Positions 41,387 through 49,696 of a stretch of 64,000 nucleotides of DNA are shown here, piece after piece; the first letter of the stretch is position 1; every line of letters starts with the position of its first letter. Made by a program: the position numbers and the translations under genes. Below the pieces are notes generated by a model, which was given only the letters and a program-made list of their open reading frames with translations, was not told the origin of the DNA and did not search any database. The DNA comes from Arthrobacter sp. AL12. Lineage in GTDB: Bacteria > Actinomycetota > Actinomycetes > Actinomycetales > Micrococcaceae. The DNA lies in the NCBI RefSeq assembly GCF_029960645.1, contig NZ_JASBQY010000006.1, positions 165,912 through 229,911 on the forward strand, read 5' to 3'.

Positions 41387-42175
41387 ATGGACGCTACGAC
41401 ACCTGAAACACCCAAGTCGGCGGAACTGAGCCTTCCCCAAGCTTTTCTGCTTTTGGCAACGAACGACAACGACGGCAAACCTGCAGTGCCGGTGTTCGCA
41501 CTCAGGACCACGGTGGCCGGGGCAATACTGGCCGAGCTGGACCTGCTCGGTGCCATCGAGTTGCAGGGCAAGAATGTCAGGGCGACCGGCGCCGCCCCGC
41601 AAACGGACTTCCAGCGTGAACTGGAGCAGATCCGAGGAAAATCCCGGCCCCACACCCCCAAGCGGTGGGTCTCCATGCTGGAAGGCCGAGCCGAAGTGCA
41701 GCGTGTCTACGAGCAGATGGCGGCCCGGGGCATCGTGGAACAGGTCGGCGAAAGACACCTGGGTCTGTTCAAGTCCACGCGGTACCCGGAAAAGGATCAC
41801 GGTCCGGAAGCTGCGCTCCTGCAAGAGATCGAAGCGGCACTCGGCGGCGCGCAGGCGGAACCTGCAAAGGCCGAGCCCGAGGCCAATGGTGCCAAGCCCG
41901 AGGCCACTGGTGCCAAACCCGAGGTGGAGGCGCCCGAGTCCGAGGCCCCCGGTGCCAAACCCGAGTCCCCCAGGGCCCCCGGTGCCCAGGCGTCCGATCC
42001 CAGAATCACGGCGCTGATCGCCCTGCTTCACGCCGCCGGGCTGTTCGGCAAGCTCTTCCCGGCAGCAGACCGGACCCGGGCGGGAGAACTGGCGAAGGAC
42101 TATTGGCCTGCCCGCGCGGTGGAGGACGAACTCCGCATGATCAGGCTGGCGCAGGAAGAAGCCGCAACCCTGTGA
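41387..42175 (+). CDS. GPP34 family phosphoinositide-binding-like protein
   Basis: A 262-residue protein from the ATG at 41387 (MDATTPETPKSAELSLPQAF). The fold matches Golgi phosphoprotein 3: LSLPQAFLLLATNDNDGKPA, VAGAILAELDLLGAIELQGK, then RWVSMLEGRAEVQRVYEQMA, ARGIVEQVGERHLGLFKSTR and, after an insertion, DPRITALIALLHAAGLFGKL. Residues about 160-205 form a repetitive Ala/Lys/Pro/Glu linker built from GAKPE-type units, splitting the domain. GPP34 proteins bind phosphoinositides in eukaryotes; in actinobacteria the role is unknown, possibly membrane-surface binding. Confidence 0.82.
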   Translation: MDATTPETPKSAELSLPQAFLLLATNDNDGKPAVPVFALRTTVAGAILAELDLLGAIELQGKNVRATGAAPQTDFQRELEQIRGKSRPHTPKRWVSMLEGRAEVQRVYEQMAARGIVEQVGERHLGLFKSTRYPEKDHGPEAALLQEIEAALGGAQAEPAKAEPEANGAKPEATGAKPEVEAPESEAPGAKPESPRAPGAQASDPRITALIALLHAAGLFGKLFPAADRTRAGELAKDYWPARAVEDELRMIRLAQEEAATL

Positions 42176-42228
42176 TGCGCCTCGCTCGGCGCGGGAGTTT
42201 TCTGGCTCCGGGACCCCCGGGTCCGCAC

Positions 42229-42245
42229 GGCCGGGGCGCCCGGCC
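42229..42245. terminator. Short GC hairpin between convergent genes
   Basis: GGCCGGG (42229-42235) and CCCGGCC (42239-42245) around GCG, two bases from the ligase stop; a second small hairpin GGACCC/GGGTCC lies just before it (42211-42224). Likely shared terminator. Confidence 0.55.
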
Positions 42246-42247
42246 TT

Positions 42248-43837
42248 CTACGACCCGACGGCCCCGGCCGCCAGGTTCCGCTTGAGGATCTTTCCGCTGG
42301 GCCCGAGGGGGAGTTCCGTGAGCAGCCTGATGACGCGCGGATACTTGTACGCCGCGAGCTGGGCGCTGGCGAATTCCATCAGGTCCGTTTCGGTGGCGGC
42401 GGCTCCCGCGTCGAGCACGATAGCGGCCGCAATTTCCTGGCCATGGACATCGTGCGGGATTCCGTAGACCGCTGCGCTGACGACCTCCGGGTGGGTCAGG
42501 AGGATCTCCTCCACCTCGCGGGGGTAGACGTTGTAGCCGTTGCGGATGATCATGTCCTTTTTGCGGTCCACGATGGTCAGGTAACCGTCGCCGTCCTTCG
42601 TCCCAAGGTCGCCGGTGCGGAACCAGCCGTCGATGATCGCCTCGGCGGTGGCCTCGGGCCGGTTGAGGTAGCCCTTCATCAGCAGGTGCCCGCGGATGAC
42701 GAGCTCGCCAAGTTCGCCCGGGGGCAGCAGCTCGATGCTTTCGACCGTTTCGGCGCGGGCGATTTCGATGTCGACGCCCCAGATGGCCACCCCGATGGTG
42801 CCGGGCCGGGGCGGGGTCCCGACGTGGTTGAACGCGGCGACGGGGGATGTTTCGGTAAGGCCGTAGCCTTCGTGGATTTCAACCCCGAAGACATCGCGGA
42901 ATTTGTCCATGACGGCCAGCGGCAGGGAAGCGCCACCCGAGATGCCGTAGCGGAGGGCCGCCGGGCGGACGTCGGTGGTCTTGGCCGCTTCCAGGAGCCC
43001 GACATACATGGTCGGCACTCCCAGAAAGATGTTGACCTTGTGCCGGGCCATCAGCTTGAGGGCGCCCTCGCCGCTGAACCGGGGCATCATGACGATGGTG
43101 ACGCCCGCCCGCAGCCCCGCGTTGAGCACCACTGTCTGGCCGAAGGTGTGGAAGAGCGGCAGCCCGCCGAAGAGGACATCGCCGGGCTTGAAGTCCATGA
43201 CGGACGTCAGGATGACGGAGGTCTGTTCCACCAGGGCGAAGTGGGTTCCGAGGGCTCCCTTTGGCTTGCCGGTGGTGCCGGAGGTGTACAGGATGGTGGC
43301 GGTGTCCGAGGGCCGGCAGGGGAAGTAACTGCGGATCGGCTCGGCCGCGGCGGCCTCGGCTTCGAGCCGCGGCAGCCCGCCGTCGTCGGGCGCCATCACG
43401 GTCAGGAGATCGGTCCCGGTGCTGGCGGCACCCGCAGCGCCTTCCTTCAGGAGCGGAGCGGCGCAGATCAGCATCCTGGCGCCGCTGTCCTGGAGCACGT
43501 ATTCGATTTCACGTGCCTTGAGCAGGGCGTGCACCGGAACCACAATGGCGCCCAGCGCGAGGACGGCGTAGTACACCCGGGCGAAGTCCGCGACGTTGGG
43601 GATCAGCACGGCAACGGCGTCCCCGGGGCCGATGCCGCGCGCCCGCAGTGCCCCGGCGTAGGCGCGGGTCTCATTCCAGAGGTCGCCGTAGCTGGTTTCC
43701 TCCTCACCGACGATCAGTGCGGTGTGGTCCGGGGTCCTTCGAGCGGACTCGGCCAGGATGGCTGCGACGGAGATGGTTCCGAAGCCCTCTTCGGGGTTGG
43801 TGGTGTTCATGTCCTGCTTCTTCGTAGGGATGGTCAT
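42248..43837 (-). CDS. Long-chain fatty acid-CoA ligase (AMP-binding)
   Basis: A 529-residue acyl-CoA synthetase of the ANL superfamily. The ATP/AMP motifs are visible: TILYTSGTTGKPKGALGTH, GISGGASLPLAVMDKF, YGLTETSPVAAFN, WFRTGDLGTKDGDGYLTIVD, RKKDMIIRNGYNVYPREVEE and the C-terminal Lys of GPSGKILKRNL. It would activate a fatty or aromatic acid to its CoA thioester. Its ATG overlaps the thiolase stop (ATGA), and a TetR repressor precedes them, which points to a small fatty-acid degradation operon. Confidence 0.9.
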   Translation of the reverse strand: MTIPTKKQDMNTTNPEEGFGTISVAAILAESARRTPDHTALIVGEEETSYGDLWNETRAYAGALRARGIGPGDAVAVLIPNVADFARVYYAVLALGAIVVPVHALLKAREIEYVLQDSGARMLICAAPLLKEGAAGAASTGTDLLTVMAPDDGGLPRLEAEAAAAEPIRSYFPCRPSDTATILYTSGTTGKPKGALGTHFALVEQTSVILTSVMDFKPGDVLFGGLPLFHTFGQTVVLNAGLRAGVTIVMMPRFSGEGALKLMARHKVNIFLGVPTMYVGLLEAAKTTDVRPAALRYGISGGASLPLAVMDKFRDVFGVEIHEGYGLTETSPVAAFNHVGTPPRPGTIGVAIWGVDIEIARAETVESIELLPPGELGELVIRGHLLMKGYLNRPEATAEAIIDGWFRTGDLGTKDGDGYLTIVDRKKDMIIRNGYNVYPREVEEILLTHPEVVSAAVYGIPHDVHGQEIAAAIVLDAGAAATETDLMEFASAQLAAYKYPRVIRLLTELPLGPSGKILKRNLAAGAVGS

Positions 43838-45060
43838 GCCTTCAGGACCAGGGCGTCGCCCTGGCCGCCGCCGCCGCAGAGTGCGACGACACCGGTGCCG
43901 CCGCCCCGGCGTTTCAGCGCCAGCGCCTGGTGCAGGACCAGGCGGGCGCCCGAGGCCCCGACCGGATGCCCGAGCGCGATGGCGCCTCCCTCGGCGTTGA
44001 TGTCCTCCGGCTCGAGGCCCAGGTCCCTGGCGGACTGGATGAGCACGGAGGCGAAGGCTTCATTGATCTCGACGAGATCGAGCTCCTGCGCGGTGAGGCC
44101 CTCGCGTCTGAGGGCGAGTTCAATGGCCCGGGCGGGCTGGGAATGCAGGGATCCGTCCGGTCCTGCGGTCTGGCCGTGCGCACCGATTTCGGCAATCCAC
44201 TCGAGCCCTGCGGCTTCGGCTGCCGCTTTGCTGGCGATCACCAGGGCCGCGGCGCCGTCCGAGAGCGGGGAGGAGGATCCTGCGGTGATGGTCGCCGCTT
44301 CGTCTTTGGAGAACGCGGGACGCAGCTGTGCCAGGGATTCGGCCGTGGTCTCCGGGCGGATGCCCTCGTCGTGCGTGAGGGTCAGTGCGGGCCCCTTGCG
44401 CTGGGGAACGTCGATCGGGGCGATTTCCTCGGCGTACACGCCGGCGGCGCGTGCTGCTTCGGCCCGATGGTGCGACCGGGCTGCGACGGCGTCCTGCTCG
44501 GCGCGGGTGATGCCGCGTTCGGCGTTTCCGGCGTCCGTGGCCGCGCCCATCAGCAGGCCGCTGACCGGATCCTGCAGCCCGTCCTTGTTCAGCGAGTCCA
44601 GCATCGGGGCTTCCCCGATGACGACGCCGGCGCGGAGCCCGGGCACGAGGTGGGGTGCGTTGGTCATGGATTCCTGGCCGGCCGCAACGATGAAGTCCGC
44701 TTCCCCGGCCCGGATCATCCGGGCGGCGTCGATCACGGCTGTCAGACCGGAGAGGCAGAGTTTGTTGACCGTCACGGTGGGCACGTCCCAGCCGATTCCG
44801 GCGGCCAGGCTGGCCTGCCGCGCGGGCCCCTGGCCGGCCCCGGCCTGGATGACCTGGCCGACGATGACTGCGTCGATCTGCTCGGGGGCGACGCCGGCGC
44901 GGTCCAGGGCAGCGCGGATGGCGTGCGCGCCCAGTTCGCTGGAGGAGAAGGGTGTGAGGCCGCCGCGGAAGCGGCCGAAGGGGGTCCGCGCGCCGCCAAG
45001 GATGACAGGGATGTTTGCGTCCTGGTTCAAGCCGGGTTCTGCGGGCGACGTCGTCGTCAT
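43834..45060 (-). CDS. Acetyl-CoA C-acetyltransferase (thiolase)
   Basis: A 408-residue thiolase. The active-site Cys lies in NKLCLSGLTAVIDAARMI, the NEAFA strand follows, the His in ALGHPVGASGARLV and the second Cys in VVALCGGGGQGDA. GQESMTNAPHL is the covering loop. It either condenses two acetyl-CoA or cleaves 3-ketoacyl-CoA; the coupling to an acyl-CoA ligase favours degradation. Transcription should run from the region with tandem operators at 45136-45170 through this gene into the ligase. Confidence 0.92.
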   Translation of the reverse strand: MTTTSPAEPGLNQDANIPVILGGARTPFGRFRGGLTPFSSSELGAHAIRAALDRAGVAPEQIDAVIVGQVIQAGAGQGPARQASLAAGIGWDVPTVTVNKLCLSGLTAVIDAARMIRAGEADFIVAAGQESMTNAPHLVPGLRAGVVIGEAPMLDSLNKDGLQDPVSGLLMGAATDAGNAERGITRAEQDAVAARSHHRAEAARAAGVYAEEIAPIDVPQRKGPALTLTHDEGIRPETTAESLAQLRPAFSKDEAATITAGSSSPLSDGAAALVIASKAAAEAAGLEWIAEIGAHGQTAGPDGSLHSQPARAIELALRREGLTAQELDLVEINEAFASVLIQSARDLGLEPEDINAEGGAIALGHPVGASGARLVLHQALALKRRGGGTGVVALCGGGGQGDALVLKA

Positions 45061-45135
45061 GTTTTTGTCCTCTGTCTCGGCGTCGGGGCCGGGCTGCCCG
45101 CGTGCTGTGGCTCACACCACATCCTAAGGATGCAA

Positions 45136-45170
45136 TGAAACGCGGTTCCACGTCAAGAAACTCAGTTTCA
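45136..45170. promoter_or_regulatory. Tandem TetR-type operators upstream of the thiolase operon
   Basis: Two related palindromes, TGAAACGCGGTTCCA (45136-45150) and AGAAACTCAGTTTCA (45156-45170), have centres 20 bases apart, two helical turns. The second is perfect over GAAACT/AGTTTC. They lie between the TetR gene and the thiolase gene it probably controls. Confidence 0.6.
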
Positions 45171-45184
45171 CGAGCGGGTGGACG

Positions 45185-45895
45185 TCAGTGCAGCGCGTCC
45201 CGGACCGCCTGCACAATCGCCTCCCTGTCGGCGCCCGCGGTCAGGACGGTCACGACGACGGCCGGGGACGCCTGCGCCGAGGTGCCCGGGCCGAGCAGCG
45301 CCGGGCGGAAGATCTCCGAGAGGGACCGAAGTTCACGCGCGAGTGCGGCGGACCTGTCCCGGTCCGCCGTAGCCGCTTCCGTGCCGGCCGGTGCAGTGCG
45401 CAGCCAGCCCCGGAGGAAGGCGTTGTGCACGGCGACCGCGGCGGCAGCGAAGGAGACGGCCTTGTATTCACGGCGCTCGACGTCGGGCAGGCTATCCAGC
45501 AGGTGCTGGACGAAGGCCTTCTCGTACCGGTAGGACGTGACCAGTTCGCGGTCCCGGAGTGCCGGCACGGCCTGCATGAGCTCATAGCGCGCGCGGGACG
45601 TTTCCTGGTTCCGCAGGTGGTGATTGAAAACCAGCAGCGCCGCATCCTCGATCGCTGCCAGCGGTTCCTGAATGGTTTCCGCCAGACGGTCGGTCACCTG
45701 CCGGAGGATCCGCTCGTGGTCAGCGAAGACAACGTCCTCCTTTGACCCGAACTTGCGGAAGAACGTGCTGCGGCTCATGCCGGCGGCGTCAGCAAGGTCG
45801 TCGACGGAAGTTGCGTCATAGCCCTGCCTCGCCAAGAGCCCGATGGCGGCGGCAGCGGGTGCGTCGGCATGGTGGCCTGGCAGGTGCGGGATCAT
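45185..45895 (-). CDS. TetR-family repressor, probable fatty-acid operon regulator
   Basis: A 236-residue repressor. The N-terminal HTH is AAAAIGLLARQGYDATSVDD, LADAAGMSRSTFFRKFGSKE with the conserved F-F-R-K-F recognition-helix end. The C-terminal domain (about 75-236) is all-helical and ligand binding, rich in Ala and Arg. It lies upstream of and in line with the thiolase/acyl-CoA ligase genes, with tandem palindromes in between. An acyl-CoA ligand is a reasonable guess from this context only. Confidence 0.85.
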   Translation of the reverse strand: MIPHLPGHHADAPAAAAIGLLARQGYDATSVDDLADAAGMSRSTFFRKFGSKEDVVFADHERILRQVTDRLAETIQEPLAAIEDAALLVFNHHLRNQETSRARYELMQAVPALRDRELVTSYRYEKAFVQHLLDSLPDVERREYKAVSFAAAAVAVHNAFLRGWLRTAPAGTEAATADRDRSAALARELRSLSEIFRPALLGPGTSAQASPAVVVTVLTAGADREAIVQAVRDALH

Positions 45896-45946
45896 GGGCC
45901 GAAATGTAGCACAACGGCCGGTGCCGCCTTCGCGCGGAAACCATTG

Positions 45947-46869
45947 CTAGTCACGGGCGTCATCGGTCTGCGTGGACTCCAGCAGCCCGCCGCTGGCCCA
46001 GCGGCGCACCGCGGACTTCTCGGCGGCGTCGAACTCCAGCAGCGCCATCCGGCAGAGTTCCTCCACATTCGCGGTCCAGGCTGCTGCCAGATCCGCCGCC
46101 GTCGCCTGGTCGTTGAGCTGGAAATTGGCGTAGGCGAGGCCCTGCAGGACAAAATTCACGGCGTTGCGGGAGACCGACTGGCCCGCGCTGACGCAGTCAT
46201 CCCTGACCAGCCGGGACAATTCGGTGCGGTTGAGCGGATGTTCATGGAGCCTGGCCGCCATGGCCAGGAACACCTGCCGGAACTGGGCCGCGGACAGTGC
46301 CGGAACATCCGTGACACGGGTGACCTGCTCCTCGATGCCGGGCTGCAGGTCCGCCGGGGCCGGAAGATCCTCGCTCGAAAACCGCTTGGCGTCCCAGACC
46401 CACCCGCCCTGTGCCGGGGCATATTCGACGCTCCGGCCGATCTGGGCCACCCCGGTCCCGAACTTGCCGAAACCGCCCCAGTCCGTCTTCAGGGACGGGT
46501 CTGCGGTGAGGGCCCGGTGGGCCACCAGTGCGCCGACCGCCGGTCCCGGAGCGGTGCGGACGAACTCGAGAACGTCACGGACCGCGGGCGAGGCCGGCTG
46601 GGTTTTCGGCTTCGCCGCGGCCGGGGGGTCCAGTAGGTCCGGTACTTCGAGTACGCCACCGGGTTGAGATAGCAGTTGCGGATCAGGAATCGCCGGGATT
46701 CCCCGCCGGCACCGCCGTCGGCCAGCGCGTCCGTCCAGTGCTTGGGATCCTCGGCGAACCGTTTGGCGGCGGCCGGTTCCAGGGCCATCAGGCCGGTGTA
46801 GACGTTGTCGAAGTCAACGAACATCGCGGCGCGGATTGCCGGGACGCCCGGACCGGGGGAGAGGGTCAC
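45947..46869 (-). pseudogene. NYN-domain RNase-like gene with internal deletion and frameshift
   Basis: From the ATG at 46869 the frame begins a NYN (PIN-like) domain: RAAMFVDFDNVYTGLMALEP, FLIRNCYLNPVAYSKYRTYW. After YRTYWT the frame is lost. The next minus frame continues from about 46630 with PPAAAKPKTQPASPAVRDVL and a C-terminal domain (LKTDWGGFGKFGTGVAQIGR, VEEQVTRV, LHEHPLNRTELSRLVRDDCV) ending at 45947. Intact proteins have about 100 or more residues between these parts, including the second and third acidic catalytic motifs. They are missing here, so no active nuclease can be made. Confidence 0.75.
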
Positions 46870-46995
46870 TCATCGGCTCAGTGTGACAGCAGGACAGCAG
46901 GACAGCGGGACGGGCCAGATTTGGCCCCTTGTGTGAAGGAGTCGCGGTGGCCATGCGTGACTGCTGAGCGAGACGGGATCGGGCGCCGCCGGCTT

Positions 46996-47226
46996 TCACC
47001 AGGCCACCGCCTTCTTCTGCCGCGAATTGATGGGGGAAGTCTGGCCGCAGTTCGAGCATGAGATCTGGTAGGTCCGGGACGTGGTGAGGATCGGGATGAA
47101 AAACAGCGTGAACTTGGTGGCGCGTTCCTGGAGGTGGTGGTGAACGAACCGGCCGCAGTGCTGGCAGGTCGCCGGCCGTCCGGGGAGGTTGTTCAGTACG
47201 GTCTTGAGGCCGAAGAGGAGAAGCAT
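46996..47226 (-). CDS. Small zinc-ribbon protein
   Basis: A 76-residue protein with two CxxC knuckles, TCQHCGRFVHHHLQER and SCSNCGQTSPINSRQK, flanking a hydrophobic beta strand FTLFFIPILTTSRTYQIS. This is the zinc_ribbon_15-type layout, known in small actinobacterial proteins of unknown function. The ATG at 47226 is preceded by CCCCGAAAGG on its strand. Its promoter region contains the palindrome AAGCATGCTT, also found in a related form before the divergent dehydrogenase gene. Confidence 0.78.
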   Translation of the reverse strand: MLLLFGLKTVLNNLPGRPATCQHCGRFVHHHLQERATKFTLFFIPILTTSRTYQISCSNCGQTSPINSRQKKAVAW

Positions 47227-47571
47227 GGCTGGTGCCTTTCGGGGAGTTCGCCGGTCGGGGCCGGGCAGGCAAAGTAGTAAGCATGCTTTGCTTTCTCAGT
47301 GTACGCGCAAGTGAAGATAAGTTCCCCGAAACCTTCTCCTGTTCACACCTGCGGGCCGAAGCTCTCACCGCTCTCGACGCTCTCGGCGCATGAGAGCGTG
47401 CCCCGGCCCCCGCCGTTACCTGCACTCGGCGCGGCCATGCTCGGATCCTGGCAGTGAAACCAACTCTCGCCCCGGTCCCGGGAATCATGGCAGAGAGCTT
47501 TTCATCGACGCGATGACAAGCAATAATCAATTGCTCAGCATACTTATTACTTTTACTGAACGGAGTACGGC
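47227..47571. promoter_or_regulatory. Divergent regulatory region of the zinc-ribbon and dehydrogenase genes
   Basis: No gene recognised. TAAGCATGCT (47278-47287, inside the palindrome AAGCATGCTT) has a near-copy, TAAGTATGCT on the minus strand (47537-47546), near the dehydrogenase start. An AGCAAT/ATTGCT inverted repeat (47519-47524, 47530-47535) adjoins the second copy. The two sites may serve one regulator. AT content is higher here than in neighbouring genes. Confidence 0.45.
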
Positions 47572-48747
47572 ATGAGAGCACTTACCTGGCAGGGAAAGCG
47601 GTCGGTCAGCGTCGAGTTGGTTCCGGATCCAGTGATCCAGGAGCCCACGGACGCCATTGTGAAGATCACCTCCTCGGCGATCTGCGGTTCGGACCTTCAC
47701 CTGTACGAGGTGCTCGGGCCGTACATGAAGTCCGGGGACATCCTGGGACACGAACCCATGGGCGTAGTCCAGGAAGTGGGATCCGCTGTCACGAACCTAG
47801 TGCCCGGGGACCGCGTGGTCATCCCGTTCAACATCTCCTGCGGGCACTGCTGGATGTGCAGGCAGGGGCTGCAATCCCAGTGTGAGACCACGCAGGTTCA
47901 TGACCACAACAGCGGCGCGAGCCTCTTCGGATTCTCCGAGCTCTACGGGTCCGTCCCGGGCGGCCAGGCGGAATACCTGAGGGTGCCGCACGCGGACTAC
48001 GGACCGATCAAGGTGGGCCATGAGCTGCCTGATGAACGCTATCTCTACCTCTCCGATATCCTGCCCACTGCCTGGCAGGGGGTGACCTACGCCGACGTCC
48101 CCGAGGGCGGCACGTTGGCAGTCTTCGGCCTCGGTCCGGTGGGGCAGTTCGCCAGCCGAATCGGCTGCCACCTCGGCCAGCGGGTCATTGCCATAGAACC
48201 GGTTCCGGAACGCCGTCGCATGGCCGAACGGCACGGAGTGGAAACCATGGATTTCACGGACGACATCGGCGACCAGCTGCGCGAGATGACCGGGGGGCGT
48301 GGCCCCGATGCGGTGCTCGACGCCGTCGGCATGGAAGCGCATAATTCCCCCGTCGGCGCGTTCGCCCAGCATGCAGCGGGGCTCTTGCCCGACGCGCTGG
48401 CAAAAAAGGCAATGGAAACGGCCGGTGTGGACCGCATGTCCGTCCTCCACTCAGCCGTGGACGCTGTTCGGCGCGGCGGCACCATATCGCTCAGCGGAGT
48501 CTACGGAGGCACGGCAAGCCCGATGCCCCTGCTCACCATGTTTGACAAGCAGATCCAGTTCCGGATGGGCCAGTGCAACGTCCGGAACTGGACTGACGAC
48601 CTCATCCCCCTCGTTGAAGACCCGAGCGACCCGCTTGGCGTGATGGACCTCAAGACCCACGAGGTTTCCCTGGACGGCGCCGCGGCCGCCTACGAAATCT
48701 TCCAGAAGAAGGAAGACGGCTGCATCAAGGTGATCCTGAAGCCCTGA
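47572..48747 (+). CDS. Zinc-dependent alcohol dehydrogenase (formaldehyde-dehydrogenase-like)
   Basis: A 391-residue zinc MDR enzyme. The catalytic zinc ligands are Cys in SSAICGSDLHLYE and His-Glu in GHEPMGVV. The structural zinc Cys cluster is ISCGHCWMCRQGLQSQCETT. The Rossmann motif is VFGLGPVGQFASRIGCHLGQ. The extended C-terminal part (AFAQHAAGLLPDALAKKAME) matches the glutathione-independent formaldehyde dehydrogenase-like subgroup. It would oxidise an alcohol or aldehyde adduct with NAD in the cytosol. It is followed by a small DUF6480-like gene. Confidence 0.9.
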   Translation: MRALTWQGKRSVSVELVPDPVIQEPTDAIVKITSSAICGSDLHLYEVLGPYMKSGDILGHEPMGVVQEVGSAVTNLVPGDRVVIPFNISCGHCWMCRQGLQSQCETTQVHDHNSGASLFGFSELYGSVPGGQAEYLRVPHADYGPIKVGHELPDERYLYLSDILPTAWQGVTYADVPEGGTLAVFGLGPVGQFASRIGCHLGQRVIAIEPVPERRRMAERHGVETMDFTDDIGDQLREMTGGRGPDAVLDAVGMEAHNSPVGAFAQHAAGLLPDALAKKAMETAGVDRMSVLHSAVDAVRRGGTISLSGVYGGTASPMPLLTMFDKQIQFRMGQCNVRNWTDDLIPLVEDPSDPLGVMDLKTHEVSLDGAAAAYEIFQKKEDGCIKVILKP

Positions 48748-48806
48748 ACGGGTCGCGCAGCAGCCTGTCTGGCCGTGTCCAACCGAGAGCAATGAAAGGC
48801 ATAACC

Positions 48807-49061
48807 ATGAGCACCTATCATCCCGAAAACGATCCCGCCAACCCCGACCCGCCGCGGGCGGACGGCGGAAAGAATCCCGGCGTGAGGGAATACTCGATCC
48901 CGAATCCGGCGGTGTCGGGCAACCCCGATGCGGGGGCCTCGGCCAACCCCGATCCGCTCGAGGGCAAGATCACCGGGTTGGAGCCTGGTGGGGGAGTGCC
49001 GCCGGGAGAGACCCCTCCGGTCGAGGATCAGATGAGCCGCGACCAAGGGCACAGCGAGTAG
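48807..49061 (+). CDS. Small Pro/Gly-rich protein, DUF6480-like
   Basis: An 84-residue hydrophilic protein (start MSTYHPENDPANPDPPRADG). The segment GLEPGGGVPPGETPPVEDQM is the hallmark of the DUF6480 family as I know it; function unknown. Composition is almost wholly Pro, Gly, Asp and Glu with no hydrophobic core, so it is probably disordered. GAAAGG precedes the ATG by about eight bases. It may be cotranscribed with the dehydrogenase 59 bases upstream. Confidence 0.7.
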   Translation: MSTYHPENDPANPDPPRADGGKNPGVREYSIPNPAVSGNPDAGASANPDPLEGKITGLEPGGGVPPGETPPVEDQMSRDQGHSE

Positions 49062-49131
49062 CCGCCCGGGGTCCGTGCCCGCGGGCCGGGTACGTGCTGT
49101 GACATCGGAGACGACGCGCGGCTAAGCCGGG

Positions 49132-49164
49132 ACGACGACGGCGGGAGGCTCCCGCCGTCGTCGT
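49132..49164. terminator. Strong bidirectional hairpin terminator
   Basis: Arms ACGACGACGGCGGGAG and CTCCCGCCGTCGTCGT face each other around a single base (effective loop of a few bases) between convergent genes. The core is the same as in the terminator at 26266-26299. Confidence 0.8.
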
Positions 49165-49187
49165 GGTGCTAGGTGGTGGCTGTGGTG

Positions 49188-49391
49188 CTAGGAGGAGACG
49201 GACTCGAGGCTGGCGGCGCCGTGGTTCAGGCTCAGCGTGAAAGTGCTGGGGCCGCTGGCGTGGACCGCGATGTTGCTCTTCGGGGTGTTGTGACGGACCG
49301 AGAGGTCGTGGATCAGGGAGTCCAGCTCGTGGTGCATCGTGGAGCGGTCCCAGAGCTTGTGGGTGACAGAGGTGGCAGTTTCAAACGTCAT
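49188..49391 (-). CDS. Small protein of unknown function
   Basis: A 67-residue frame starting MTFETATSVTHKLWDRSTMH with a GGAAG ribosome-binding sequence. It has one predicted helix (ELDSLIHDLSVRH) and strands (SNIAVHASGPSTFTLSL). It ends against a strong terminator. I recognise no family; the ribosome-binding site, codon use and terminator support it being real. Confidence 0.5.
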   Translation of the reverse strand: MTFETATSVTHKLWDRSTMHHELDSLIHDLSVRHNTPKSNIAVHASGPSTFTLSLNHGAASLESVSS

Positions 49392-49696
49392 TGTTCAGTG
49401 CTTCCATTCGTGGTCCGGGTGTCCGGCCGCCGCACCGATGCGGGGCCGCCGTAGGGCCAAACCGGGAACGCTCCGGGACCGCTGGCGGCTCTGCGAGCTC
49501 ACCGGTTTGGCCTCATTGCGTCCACCAGGATGGGTAAAACTGTTGCGGCCGGGAAGTTTCCGTCCCTGCCGCGCCTTTCCATAGTGCACAGCGTGCCGCA
49601 GTCGCCTCAAGCTGATTTCGCATTATTGCCCGTGAGACTCATCACAGGCGGGCGCCGCGGCGGCGACCGCCGGGTCCGGTCCGGGTCCGGTACGGA
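49392..49696. other. Non-coding region with a long-range inverted repeat
   Basis: No gene recognised. A perfect 11-bp inverted repeat GGCCAAACCGG (49455-49465) / CCGGTTTGGCC (49502-49512) spans 36 bases, able to form a large hairpin in the leader of the small gene at 49188-49391. A GTCCGG-rich direct repeat lies at about 49670-49690 near the antiporter 3' end. Confidence 0.4.

Noticed and set aside
42443..45127. Plus frame of 894 codons over the ligase and thiolase genes
   Set aside because: Antisense shadow; the minus strand has unmistakable AMP-ligase and thiolase motifs.
46885..46908. Three copies of an 8-bp GACAGCAG-type repeat
   Set aside because: Too short and isolated to be more than slippage-derived sequence.
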